DNA from: JAHEAO01 sp942492375
GTDB lineage: Bacteria; Pseudomonadota; Alphaproteobacteria; Rhodobacterales; Rhodobacteraceae
Direction: 5' to 3'
NCBI GenBank assembly: GCA_942492375.1
Contig: CALOEL010000014.1
Coordinates: forward strand, 751,239-815,238
Length of the DNA stretch: 64,000 nt
The first letter of the stretch is position 1. Every line of letters starts with the position of its first letter. A program made the position numbers and the translations under genes. The notes under the pieces are model-generated. The model saw only the letters and a program-made list of their open reading frames with translations, was not told the origin of the DNA and searched no databases. Below, one piece after another: positions 17,121 to 27,600 of the stretch.

Positions 17121-18199
17121 GCGGCCTCCGTCTTGCCGATGCGGATGCTGAAATTGGTCAGCACGTCCACCGCCAGCAGGAAGAACAGAAGCATTCCCTG
17201 CAATAGCTGGATCGCGGCGGCGGGCAGGCCAAGCTGGGCCTGTGCCGCCTCGCCCCCGATATAGGTCAGCGCCATGAGAAGCCCCGCCAGCAGGATGCCG
17301 ACAGGATGCAGCCGCCCGAGGAAGGCCACGATGATCGCGGTGAAGCCGTAGCCCGAGTTGAAGTCGATCGTGATTTGCCCGGCGGGGCCGGTGACCTCGA
17401 ACATGCCCGCCAGTCCGGCCAAGGCGCCGGATGTGCCGAGACAGAAGAGGATCAGCCGCGACGGGTTCACCCCGGCAAAGCGGGCCGCGCGTGGCGATTG
17501 GCCGGTGACGCGGATCTGGAAGCCGAGCATATGCCGGGACAGAAGGACATACGCGAAGATGACGGCGATGAAGGCCGCAACGACGCCCCAGTGGATGCCC
17601 GCGCTTTCGATGATGAAATCGTTATGCGCAGCCGGAAAGTCCTTGAAGTTGCGGCTGCCGGGGAAGCCCTGGCCATCGGGGTTGCGCAGCAGACTGGACG
17701 AGACCGAGGCCAGCATCGCCTCTGCCACATAGACCAGCATCAGCGAGACCAGGATCTCGTTGGTGCCGAACACGACCTTGAGCGTGGCCGGAATCATCGC
17801 CCAGACCCAGCCGCCGAGCGCGCCGAACAGGATCATGACCGGGAAAATCAGCGGATTCTCGGTTGGGTAGAAGGCCAGCCCGATTCCCGCGCCGCAGATC
17901 GCTCCGACGATGTACTGCCCTTCGGCGCCGATATTCCAGATGCCCGCGCGAAAGCCGAGCGACAGGCCGATCGCGATCAGGATCAGGGGCGCCGCCTTCA
18001 CCAGAAGTTGCCCGCGGTAGTAGAAGGCGAATTCGCCAAAGACCGGGTCCCAGAAGATCGTGCGGATCGATTCGAATGGATCCTTGCCGAGGAAGGCGAA
18101 CAGGATGCCGCCCGCGACCATCGTCAGGATCACCGCAAGCGGCGGCGTCAGCATGGTCCACATGCGCGACGGCGAGGGGCGTTTTTCAAGCCGCAACAT
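17117..18199 (-). CDS. ABC transporter permease for purine nucleosides (first subunit)
   Basis: A 360-residue inner-membrane permease, NupP-like, with a cytoplasmic start MLRLEKRPSPSRMW and about nine transmembrane helices. The conserved segment FRAGIWNIGAEGQYIVGAI lies near residue 85, and GTNEILVSLML follows. ATG 18199 was chosen since homologues begin with a short basic stretch; it overlaps the ATPase gene by 14 bases, as expected for a tightly coupled operon. Confidence 0.92.
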   Translation of the reverse strand: MLRLEKRPSPSRMWTMLTPPLAVILTMVAGGILFAFLGKDPFESIRTIFWDPVFGEFAFYYRGQLLVKAAPLILIAIGLSLGFRAGIWNIGAEGQYIVGAICGAGIGLAFYPTENPLIFPVMILFGALGGWVWAMIPATLKVVFGTNEILVSLMLVYVAEAMLASVSSSLLRNPDGQGFPGSRNFKDFPAAHNDFIIESAGIHWGVVAAFIAVIFAYVLLSRHMLGFQIRVTGQSPRAARFAGVNPSRLILFCLGTSGALAGLAGMFEVTGPAGQITIDFNSGYGFTAIIVAFLGRLHPVGILLAGLLMALTYIGGEAAQAQLGLPAAAIQLLQGMLLFFLLAVDVLTNFSIRIGKTEAA

Positions 18200-19715
18200 G
18201 GGCCACCTCCATGTCATGCGCACCGCCCATCATCAGCCCAATCTCATCCACCGTCAGACCCTTGGCGGGACGCGGGGTCGACAGGCGACCTTCGTTCAGC
18301 GCGGCGAACCGGTCGGAGATTTCCATCAACTCGTCGAGGTCCTGGCTGATGCAGATCACCGCGGCGCCTTCCGCGGCCATGTCCAGCAGCGCCTGACGGA
18401 TGGCGGCAGCGGCCGAGGCGTCGACGCCCCATGTCGGTTGGTTCACGACCAGCACGTCGGGCTTTTGCAGCACCTCGCGGCCGATCACGAATTTCTGCAG
18501 GTTGCCTCCGGAAAGCGACCGCGCGGCGTTGCCGGGACCGGGAGTGCGGACGTCGAAGTCCTTGATGACCTCGCGGGCGAACTCCTCGACCGCCGACCAT
18601 TTCAGGAAGCCGCGCGAGGCAAGGTTCTTCCGGATCGTCGCCGTCAGGGCGGCGTTTTCGGTAAGGCTCATGTCAGGGGCGGCGGCATGGCCGAGGCGCT
18701 CTTCGGGCGCGGCCAGAAGGCCCAGGCGGCGGCGGGCGTTGGGGCCGAGATGGCCGACGCTTTCACCCTTCAGGTGAACCGTATCCGCCGGGGCGGTCGC
18801 CTCGCCGGAAAGGGCGGCAAGCAACTCGTCCTGACCGTTGCCGGCGACGCCGCCGATGCCAAGTACCTCGCCCGCGCGAACTTCGAAGGACACGTCTTTC
18901 AGCGACGTGCCGAACGGGTTGCCGGATTTCATCGACAGGCCCGAGAGTTCAAGCACGACTTTGCCGAGATCAGAAGGTTCACGGCTGGGTGTATGCAGAG
19001 TCTGGCCGACCATCATCTCGGCCAGTTCGCGGGCGGTGCTTTCGCGCGGGTTGGTCGTGCCCACGACCTTGCCCAACCGCAGGATCGTCGCGCTGTCGCA
19101 GAGCGAGCGGATTTCCTCGAGCTTGTGCGAGATATAAAGGATCGCCGTCCCCTCCGCGCTGAGCTTGCGGAGCGTTTCGAAGAGGATCAGCACCTCTTGC
19201 GGCGTCAGGACCGAAGTCGGTTCGTCCATGATGAGCAGCTTGGGGTCCTGCAGCAGGCAGCGGATGATCTCGACCCGCTGGCGTTCCCCGGCGCTGAGTT
19301 CACCGACCAGACGCGAAGGGTCCAGCGGCAGGCCGTAGGTTTCCGACACCTCGCGGATGCGGGCCGCAAGCTGGCGCATGGGCGGCGGGTTTTCCATGCC
19401 CAGCGCCACATTCTCGGCGACGTTCAGCGCCTCGAACAGCGAGAAGTGCTGGAACACCATGGCGACGCCCGAGGACCGGGCGGCATGGGGCGTGGACGGT
19501 TCGTAAGGTTTGCCCTGCCAGATCATCCGGCCGGAATCCGGGCGCACCAATCCGTAGATCATCTTGACCAGCGTGGACTTGCCCGCGCCGTTCTCGCCCA
19601 GAAGCGCGTGAACCTCGCCGGGCGTGACGCTGAACGACACCTTGTCATTGGCGACGACGCCCGGATAGGCCTTGGTCACGCCCTCCACGGCCAGAAGAAT
19701 ATCATCTGTCCCCAT
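18186..19715 (-). CDS. Double-domain ABC transporter ATPase (purine nucleoside type)
   Basis: A 509-residue ATPase made of two fused nucleotide-binding domains, as in sugar and nucleoside importers (XylG/NupO type). Domain 1 has Walker A GENGAGKST (40-48), signature LSAGE (140-144) and Walker B LLIMDEPTS. Domain 2 has LSGGNLQKFVIGREV and VLVVNQPTWGVD; its Walker A is degenerate (GGVAGNGQDELL), usual for the family, so only domain 1 should hydrolyse ATP fully. It powers the two permeases downstream. The start codon abuts the end of xdhC. Confidence 0.94.
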   Translation of the reverse strand: MGTDDILLAVEGVTKAYPGVVANDKVSFSVTPGEVHALLGENGAGKSTLVKMIYGLVRPDSGRMIWQGKPYEPSTPHAARSSGVAMVFQHFSLFEALNVAENVALGMENPPPMRQLAARIREVSETYGLPLDPSRLVGELSAGERQRVEIIRCLLQDPKLLIMDEPTSVLTPQEVLILFETLRKLSAEGTAILYISHKLEEIRSLCDSATILRLGKVVGTTNPRESTARELAEMMVGQTLHTPSREPSDLGKVVLELSGLSMKSGNPFGTSLKDVSFEVRAGEVLGIGGVAGNGQDELLAALSGEATAPADTVHLKGESVGHLGPNARRRLGLLAAPEERLGHAAAPDMSLTENAALTATIRKNLASRGFLKWSAVEEFAREVIKDFDVRTPGPGNAARSLSGGNLQKFVIGREVLQKPDVLVVNQPTWGVDASAAAAIRQALLDMAAEGAAVICISQDLDELMEISDRFAALNEGRLSTPRPAKGLTVDEIGLMMGGAHDMEVAHVAA

Positions 19716-20653
19716 TATCCTACCCTGTTCCTTTCGGCGTCTGTTTGCGCCTGTTGTTGTGATATCAGTTCCGCCGCGACGCCGATGGCGATAGCTTGCG
19801 GTTCCTTGCCCAGATGCGGCTGACCGATAGGGCAGCGGATGCGGGTGATTTGTGCCTCGTCATGGCCGAGTTGCCTGAGCCGGCTGCGGAATCGCGCCCA
19901 CTTGGTGCGCGATCCGATCAGCCCCGCCGCTCGGAAGCCGTGCGACAGCAGGCGGTGGCAAAGCTCGAGGTCCAACGCGTGCGAATAGGTCAGGATCAGA
20001 TGCTCTGCCTCTGCGGGCGCGAATTTCATCAGATCGGCGGGGTTCTCGGCGATCAGCCGGGTAACGCCGTGGGGTATCGTTTCGGGAAATCGGTCGGCGG
20101 CGGTGTCGATCCATGTCAGCTCGAACCCCGTCAGCGGATGCAGGACCGAGACGATGGCCCGCCCCACATGGCCGGCGCCGAAAATCCAGACCTGCCGCGT
20201 CGCGGTGGCGACCGGTTCCACCAGCCAGCCGGATTGGAACATGGTCGGCACGGGCGTTCCCGAATTCCGCGCCTCGGCCAGTCGTCGCTGGATGGCCAGC
20301 GGCACGTCAGGCGAGCCGCCGAGGCTTCGCAGGAAATGCGTGTCCGCGATGTCGTTCAGCCGCCGGGTGTCGAAGATTTCGGAGACAAGCGTAACCGCGC
20401 CGCCGCAGCACTGGCCCATGGCGGGGCCAAGCGGCACGCGGTCTGTCCGGTCGTTGGCAATGCTTCGGGCCCGCTTGGCGGCCTCGAATTCCAATGCGCC
20501 GCCGCCGATCGTGCCGGATTGGCCATCTTCCCAGACCAGCATCGAAGCGCCGACCTCTCGCGGGACAGAGCCTGCGATTTCCGCGACGACGACGCGCACG
20601 ACGCGGCCATGCTTGCTGATAGCCTCTCGCAGGGCTTGCAGATCGAGGCTCAT
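19715..20653 (-). CDS. xdhC: Xanthine dehydrogenase accessory protein XdhC
   Basis: A 312-residue XdhC, which binds molybdenum cofactor, helps its sulfuration and inserts it into xanthine dehydrogenase. The N-terminal XdhC/CoxI domain contains GSVPREVGASMLVW, IGGGALEFEAA and GQCCGGAVTL; the C-terminal Rossmann domain contains VWIFGAGHVGRAI and TYSHALDLELCHRLL. The ATG overlaps the xdhB stop as ATGA, so the two are translationally coupled. Confidence 0.94.
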   Translation of the reverse strand: MSLDLQALREAISKHGRVVRVVVAEIAGSVPREVGASMLVWEDGQSGTIGGGALEFEAAKRARSIANDRTDRVPLGPAMGQCCGGAVTLVSEIFDTRRLNDIADTHFLRSLGGSPDVPLAIQRRLAEARNSGTPVPTMFQSGWLVEPVATATRQVWIFGAGHVGRAIVSVLHPLTGFELTWIDTAADRFPETIPHGVTRLIAENPADLMKFAPAEAEHLILTYSHALDLELCHRLLSHGFRAAGLIGSRTKWARFRSRLRQLGHDEAQITRIRCPIGQPHLGKEPQAIAIGVAAELISQQQAQTDAERNRVG

Positions 20654-23050
20654 GACCGCACCCGGTCGAGTGTGGTCAAGATGCGTTCTGCCGTGGCGGG
20701 CGCGTCGAGCGACGGATAGGCGCGCCCGCAGGCGGCGACTGCGTCCGACAGTGCCATCAACGCCGAAATGCCCAGCATGAAGGGCGGTTCGCCAACGGCT
20801 TTGGAACGATAGATGGTGTCTTCGCGGTTGCGGCCATCGTACAGTGCGACGTTGAAGATATCGGGCCGGTCCGAGCAGGCGGGAATCTTGTAGGTCGAGG
20901 GCGCGTGGGTGCGAAGGTTGCCCTTGTCGTCCCAGACCAGTTCCTCGGTCGTCAGCCAGCCCGCGCCCTGGACGTAGCCGCCCTCGATCTGGCCGATGTC
21001 GATGGCGGGGTTCAGCGAGGAGCCCCACGTCATGCAGGATGTCGGTCCTCAGGATTCGGTTTTCGCCGGTCAGCGTGTCGATGACGCATTCGGTGACGGC
21101 GGCGCCATAGGCAAAGTAGTAGAACGGGCGTCCCTTGCCGGTGACGCGGTTCCATTCGATCTTGGGCGTCTTGTAGAAGCCGGTCGCGGACAGGCTGACG
21201 CGGTTTTCATAGGCCAGCTTGACGGCTTCGGTGAAGGTCAGGGTCTCGTTTCCGACGTGCAGCAAACCGTCGGCAAAACGTATGGCACGCGTCTGGTATC
21301 TCTGCCCGATGAAATCCGCGATCCTTTCGCGGATCGTGTCGCAGGCGGCCTTGACCGCCATGCCGTTGAGGTCGGACCCCGAGGAGGCGGCGGTGGCCGA
21401 GGTGTTGGGCACCTTCGCGGTGTCGGTGGCGGTGATCTTGACCTTGTCGAGACCGACGCCGAAGGACGAAGCCGCGACCTGCGCCACCTTCTGGAACAGC
21501 CCCTGTCCCATCTCAGTGCCGCCGTGGTTCATGTGGATCGAGCCGTCCTGATAGACATGTACCAGCGCACCAGCCTGATTGAGATGGGTCAAGGTGAAGC
21601 TGATGCCGAATTTGACCGGGGTCAGAGCGATACCTTTCTTCAGCACTTCGTTCTGCGCGTTCCACGTGGCCACAGCCTTGCGGCGGGCGCGGTAGTCAGA
21701 GGTCTGTTCCAGCTTGTCGCAAAGCCGGTTCAGGATGAAATCCTCGACCGCCATGTGATAGGGCGTGGTCTGGGCGTCCTTGGGCGGTGCGGGCGGATCG
21801 CCTGCAACCGGCGGCGCACCGCGCGAGGCGAGATCAGCCGAGGTGTCGCCGGGCAGGCCGCGGCCCTCGTCGGTTTCGGGATTGGCCTTGTCGGCCGTCT
21901 CGGGCGCGGCATCGGCGTAGAAATTCACCCGCCGCACGTCATAGGGGTCGCGACCAACGGCATGGGCGATGTGGTCGAGCACGCGCTCGATCGCCAGCAT
22001 TCCCTGCGGCCCGCCGAAGCCGCGATAGGCGGTGGCGGACTGCATGTTGGTCTTCAGCCGGTGGCTCTCGATCCGGGCCGCTGGCAGGTTGTAGGCATTG
22101 TCGGAATGCAGCATCGCGCGGTCGGCGACCGGCAGCGACAGATCCTGCGCCCAGCCGCAGCGGGTGTATTGCAGGAAATCGATGCCAGCGATCCGGCCTT
22201 CGTCATCGAAGCCCACGTCATAGTCGATGCGGAAATCGTGGCGCTTGCCGGTGATGATCATGTCATCGTCGCGATCATAGCGCATCTTGCAGGGCCGGCC
22301 GGTGAGGCGCGCCGCCACGGCGCAGCCGACGGCCAGCGCGTTGCCCTGGCTTTCCTTGCCGCCGAAGCCGCCGCCCATCCGCCGGGTCTCGACGCGGACG
22401 GCGTTCATCGGGGTGCCGATCGCCTCGGCGACCTTGTGCTGGATCTCTGTCGGATGCTGGGTCGAGGAATGCACCAGCATGTCGCCGCCTTCCTGCGGCA
22501 GCGCGAGGGCGGCCTGACCTTCGAGATAGAAATGTTCCTGCCCGCCCATGGTGATGCTGCCCTGAAGGCGGTTCTTCGCCCCTTTCAGTGCGGCACCGGC
22601 ATCGCCCTTGGACCAGATCACCGGGCCATCCTCGAACCGGCTGTCAGCTTCCAGGGCATCCTCGATGCTGAGAAGCGCGGGCAGTTCGGAATATTCGATC
22701 CTGCCCAGACGCGCGGCCTTGCGGGCTGCAAGGTGGGTTTCGGCGACGACCATGAAGATCGGCTGGCCGACATAGTGGACGGTTCCTGTCGCCAGCAGCG
22801 GTTCGTCATGGATCGAGGGCGAGACGTCGTTGGCGAAGGGCAGGTCGTCCGCCGTCAGGACGGCAATGATGCCAGGGGCCGCGCGAACGGCGTCGAGATT
22901 GATCGAGGTGATCTCACCGTGCGCAATAGTGGATAGGCCGAAGGCCAGATGCAGGCAGTTCGCGGGCACCGGGATGTCATCGACATAGCGGGCCTGACCG
23001 GTGACATGCAGCGGGGCCGCGTCATGTGGCAATGGCTTGGCGACGGTCAT
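20650..23050 (-). CDS. xdhB: Xanthine dehydrogenase molybdenum subunit, with a one-base frameshift
   Basis: The large molybdopterin-binding subunit, about 800 residues when the frame is repaired. It starts VTGQARYVDDIP and contains RMGGGFGGKES (Moco contact), AYRGFGGPQGM, GGTEMGQGLFQKVAQ and TSATAASSGSDLNGMA. After LRTDILHDVG the frame breaks at the C-run 21,023-21,026 (an extra G on the coding strand); the other frame continues SSLNPAIDIGQIEGGYVQGAGWLT to the stop. One base in a homopolymer and an otherwise intact gene suggest a sequencing error. A ~40-residue loop around residues 380-420 is rich in Pro/Asp and unusual. Confidence 0.9.
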
Positions 23051-24414
23051 GGCGTGACCTCCAGCACATCGGTGCGCTCGCCCTGATCCTCGAGGAAGTA
23101 GCGCAGCAGAAGGTTGCGCGCGGTCTTCATCCGGTAATCGGCCGAGGCGCGCATGTCGGTCATCGGCGTGAAATCACTGTTCATCGCGTCCATCGCGGCC
23201 CCCACCGTCTCGCGGGTCCAGGGCTGGCCGGTGAGGGCCGCCTCGGCGGCGGCAGCGCGTTTCGGGATGCCGGCCATGCCGCCGAAGGCGATGCGGGCCT
23301 CTGTTACCTTGCCATCCGTCACGCGGATCGAGAAGCAGCCGCAAACCGCCGAGATATCCTGATCGAACCGCTTCGACAGCTTGTAGCATTTCAGCCGGTC
23401 GGGCTGGCGCGGGAAGCTGACGGACTCGACGAATTCGCCCTTGGCGCGGTCCTGCTTGCCATAATCGATGAAGAAATCCTGCAACGGCATCTCGCGCCGG
23501 GTGTCGCCCATGCGCAGGTGCAGCGTGGCCCCCAGCGCGATCAGCGCCGGCGGGCTGTCACCGATCGGCGAGCCGTTGGCGATGTTGCCGCCGATGGTCG
23601 CGGCGTTGCGGACCTGCACCGAGCCGTAGCGGCGCAGCATCTCGGCGAAATCGGGGTGGAGGGGGGCAATGGCCTCCATCACATCCGTCACGCTGGCGCA
23701 GGCGCCGATGCGGATCGTCTCTTTGCCGATCTCGATATCCTTGAGGTCTTCGACGGCGTTGAGGAACGCGACCTCTTGCAAATCGTCCAGCCGCTTCGTC
23801 ACCCACAGGCCGACATCGGTCGCGCCGCCGACAAGCACGGCATCCGGATGGGCGGCATACCATTTGGCAAGCTCGTCAGAAGAGCGCGGAATTGCGATGT
23901 CGGTTTCCGTCCGGTCCAGCTTCGCCAGATCCTCGGCCATCCAGTCGGGCACGGGTTGCGACGCGGCCGCCTCGGCGGCGCGGATGATCGGCGCATAGCC
24001 GGTGCAGCGGCAGAGGTTCCCGGCCAGCTGGTCGTCATGGTCGCTGCGGCCGTTCTTGTGGGCGGTCGCCATCGAGACCACGAATCCCGGCGTGCAGAAG
24101 CCGCATTGCGAGCCGTGATGCTCGACCATCGCCGATTGCACCGGGTGCATGGTGCCGTCGGGTCCGGCAATGCCCTCGACCGTGCGCACCGCCTTGCCGT
24201 GCAGTTGCGGCAGGAACAGGATGCAGGCATTGACCGCGCGGCTGCCGCGCTGATCCGTCACCATCACGGTGCAGGCCCCGCAATCGCCTTCGTTGCAACC
24301 TTCCTTGGTGCCCTTCAGCCCGCGTATCTCGCGCAGCCAGTCCAGCAATGTCCGGGTCGGGGCCTCCCCCTCGACGCGAACCGTCTCTCCGTTCAGAAGA
24401 AACTGCACTCCCAT
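23047..24414 (-). CDS. xdhA: Xanthine dehydrogenase iron-sulfur/FAD subunit
   Basis: A 455-residue small subunit, the first gene of the operon. The N-terminal plant-type 2Fe-2S domain has GCNEGDCGACTV, and the second cluster has CGFCTPGFV and CRCTG. The FAD-binding domain (from about residue 170) has VLVGGATDVGLW and RNAATIGGNIANGSPIGD, followed by the CO_deh_flav_C domain. Electrons from the molybdenum site pass through the two clusters to FAD and NAD+. ATG 24414 gives MGVQFLLNGE, the family start. The stop overlaps xdhB. Confidence 0.95.
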   Translation of the reverse strand: MGVQFLLNGETVRVEGEAPTRTLLDWLREIRGLKGTKEGCNEGDCGACTVMVTDQRGSRAVNACILFLPQLHGKAVRTVEGIAGPDGTMHPVQSAMVEHHGSQCGFCTPGFVVSMATAHKNGRSDHDDQLAGNLCRCTGYAPIIRAAEAAASQPVPDWMAEDLAKLDRTETDIAIPRSSDELAKWYAAHPDAVLVGGATDVGLWVTKRLDDLQEVAFLNAVEDLKDIEIGKETIRIGACASVTDVMEAIAPLHPDFAEMLRRYGSVQVRNAATIGGNIANGSPIGDSPPALIALGATLHLRMGDTRREMPLQDFFIDYGKQDRAKGEFVESVSFPRQPDRLKCYKLSKRFDQDISAVCGCFSIRVTDGKVTEARIAFGGMAGIPKRAAAAEAALTGQPWTRETVGAAMDAMNSDFTPMTDMRASADYRMKTARNLLLRYFLEDQGERTDVLEVTP

Positions 24415-24631
24415 GTCGTTTATCCGCCGCTTTCTTTTCAATCAGACCTGCGGCGCGACTGCCCGATGCGGCGTAAAGCAGAGGCGCGGCCCGTTGACTG
24501 CCGGACAGCAAAGCCGGAAAAAACCGTTCTGGCAAGAAATGATTCTTTCGCCGAACCTGAAGGTCTTTCAAGAATCCGCGAAGGGTCTGTCGGCACTTCC
24601 GCCCCGCAATCCGCTGGCATAGAGTGACCGA

Positions 24632-27600
24632 ATGAGCAGTTCCCCGCGATTCATCCACCTTCGCCTGCATACCGAATACTCGCTACTGGAAGGCGCGGTG
24701 CCGGTGAAGAAACTGGCCGGGTTGTGCGCCGCGAACGGGATGCCTGCGGTCGCTGTCACCGACACCAACAACATGTTCGCGGCGTTGGAGTTTTCGGCTT
24801 CTGCCAGTGCCGCAGGCGTGCAGCCGATCGTCGGCTGTCAGGTCGATCTGGCCTTCGATCCGGTTCAGCCCGGCGAACGCGCACGACCGCCGGCTCCGGT
24901 GGTCCTGCTGGCGCAGAGCGAAGCGGGCTACATGAACCTGATGAAGCTGAATTCCTGCCTCTATCTGGACGCGGGAGGTGAGCTTCCGATGGTGACCGTG
25001 GAGGAGTTGGCGGCCCATTCGGACGATCTGATCTGCCTCACCGGCGGCCCGGATGGACCGGTGGGACGGTTCCTGCAGCAGGGACAGGCACCCAAGGCCG
25101 AAGCGTTGATGACGAGGCTGGCGGCGATCTATCCCGGGCGGCTCTATGTGGAATTGCAGCGTCATCCGGGCGATGGCGGCCAGCCCGAGGCGGAACGCCT
25201 GACCGAACGCGGCTTCGTCGAAATGGCCTATGCGATGGACCTGCCACTGGTGGCGACCAACGACGTCTATTTCCCCAAGCCCGAGATGTATGAGGCGCAT
25301 GATGCGCTGATCTGCATCGCCCAGGGCGCCTATGTCGATCAGCAGGAGCCGCGCCGCCGGCTGACCGCCCAGCATTATTTCAGTTCGGCCGAGGAGATGG
25401 CGACGCTGTTCGCCGATCTGCCCGAGGCCATCGAGAACACGGTAGAGATCGCCCGCCGCTGCGCCTTCGCCGCGAAGAAGCGCGACCCGATCCTGCCGAA
25501 ATTCGCCGATGACGAGGTGCAGGAACTGCGGCGGCAGGCGGTTCAGGGGCTGAACGACCGGCTGGCGATCATCGAACCCTCCGCCCCGCTGGAGGACTAC
25601 GAGAAGCGGCTGGATTTCGAGTTGGGCATCATCGAGGGGATGGGCTTTCCCGGCTACTTCCTGATCGTCGCGGATTTCATCAAATGGGCCAAGGACCATG
25701 ACATTCCGGTCGGGCCGGGGCGCGGTTCCGGCGCGGGGTCGCTGGTGGCCTATGCGCTCACGATCACCGATCTCGATCCGCTGCGCTACAGCCTGTTGTT
25801 CGAGCGGTTCCTGAACCCCGAACGCGTCTCGATGCCCGATTTCGACATCGACTTCTGCATGGATCGCCGGGAGGAGGTGATCCAATACGTGCAAGAGAAG
25901 TATGGCCGCGAGAAGGTGGCCCAGATCATCACCTTCGGCGCGCTTCTGTCGAAGGCGGCGGTGCGCGACGTGGGGCGGGTCTTGCAGATGCCCTATGGCC
26001 AGGTGGACCGGCTGTCGAAAATGATCCCGGTAGAAGGGGTCAAGCCGGTCAGCATTGAAAAGGCCTTGGCCGACGAGCCGCGTCTGCGGGAAGAGGCGAA
26101 GAACGAAGAGGTTGTCGACCGGCTGCTGAAGTACGGGATGCAGGTCGAGGGGCTGTTGCGTAACGCCTCGACCCATGCCGCCGGCGTGGTGATCGGCGAC
26201 CGGCCGCTGGACGAACTGGTGCCGCTTTACCAGGATCCACGCTCGGACATGCCCGCCACCCAGTTCAACATGAAATGGGTGGAAGCCGCTGGACTGGTCA
26301 AGTTCGACTTCCTGGGTCTCAAGACCTTGACGGTGATCCAGAACGCGCTGGACCTGCTGAAAGAGCGCGGCGTCGATATCGATATCAGCCTGATCCCGCT
26401 GGATGACGAAAAGACCTACCAGCTCTACGCCAGCGCCAAGACGGTCGCCGTGTTCCAGGTGGAAAGCTCGGGCATGATGGACGCGCTCAGGCGGATGAAG
26501 CCAACCTGCATCGAGGATATCGTGGCGCTGGTCGCGCTTTACCGCCCCGGCCCGATGGAGAACATTCCGACCTATTGCGAGGTCAAAAATGGGCTCAAGC
26601 CGCTGGAATCCATCCATCCGCTGATCGACCATATCCTTGAGGAAACCCAAGGCATCATCGTCTATCAGGAACAGGTGATGGAAATCGCGCAGGTGATGGC
26701 GGGCTACACGCTGGGCGGCGCCGACCTTTTGCGCCGCGCGATGGGCAAGAAGATCGCCGAGGAAATGGCCAAGGAGCGCCCGAAATTCGTCGAGGGCGCG
26801 AAGGCGAACGGGGTCGAGGCGAAGAAGGCCAGCGAGGTGTTCGACCTTCTGGAAAAGTTCGCCAATTACGGCTTCAACAAGTCCCACGCCGCCGCCTATG
26901 CCGTGGTCAGCTACCAGACCGCCTGGCTGAAGGCGAACCATCCGGTCGAGTTCATGGCCGGGGTGATGAACTGCGATATCCATCTGACCGACAAGCTGGC
27001 GACCTATGCCGAGGAGGTCCGGCGCGGGCTGGAGATCGAGATCGTGCCGCCTTGCGTCAACCGATCGGAAGCGACGTTCAGCGTGTCAAACGGCTGCGTC
27101 GTCTATGCCCTCGGCGCGCTGAAGAATGTGGGCGCCGACGCGATGCGGCTGATCACGGAGGCGCGGGGGGTGAAGCCGTTCGTCAACCTCTACGACTTCG
27201 CCCGGCGCGTGGATCTCAAGCGGATCGGCAAGCGGCCAATGGAGATGCTGGCGCGGTCCGGCGCGTTCGACGAGTTGGACCGCAACCGCCGTCGGGTGTT
27301 CGACAGTCTCGATGCGCTGGTGAACTATTCCGCCGCGATCCACGATCAGCGCAACTCTTCGCAGGTTTCCCTGTTCGGCGAGGCGGGGGATGACCTGCCG
27401 GAGCCGCGCCTGTCGCCGGTCGAGGACTGGCTGCCGAACGAGCGGCTGGTCGAGGAGCACAAGGCCGTCGGGTTCTACCTGTCGGGCCACCCTCTGGACG
27501 ATTACATGGCGCCGCTGAAACGGCAGGGCATCATGACGCTGGCCGAGGTGGCCGCGCAGGCCGAGCGCGCACCGCATGTCGCGAAGATGGCGGGTGCGAT

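Noticed and set aside
18060..19823. 587-residue open frame opposite the ABC ATPase
   Set aside because: Antisense shadow in GC-rich DNA with arginine- and glycine-rich, non-protein-like composition.
20996..22936. 646-residue open frame opposite xdhB
   Set aside because: Antisense shadow of the xanthine dehydrogenase subunit; no domain or ribosome-binding site.
24415..24631. Xanthine or purine riboswitch upstream of xdhA
   Set aside because: The 217-base gap would be the natural place, but I could not match any known purine-responsive fold by eye; an Infernal search of this gap is the deciding test.
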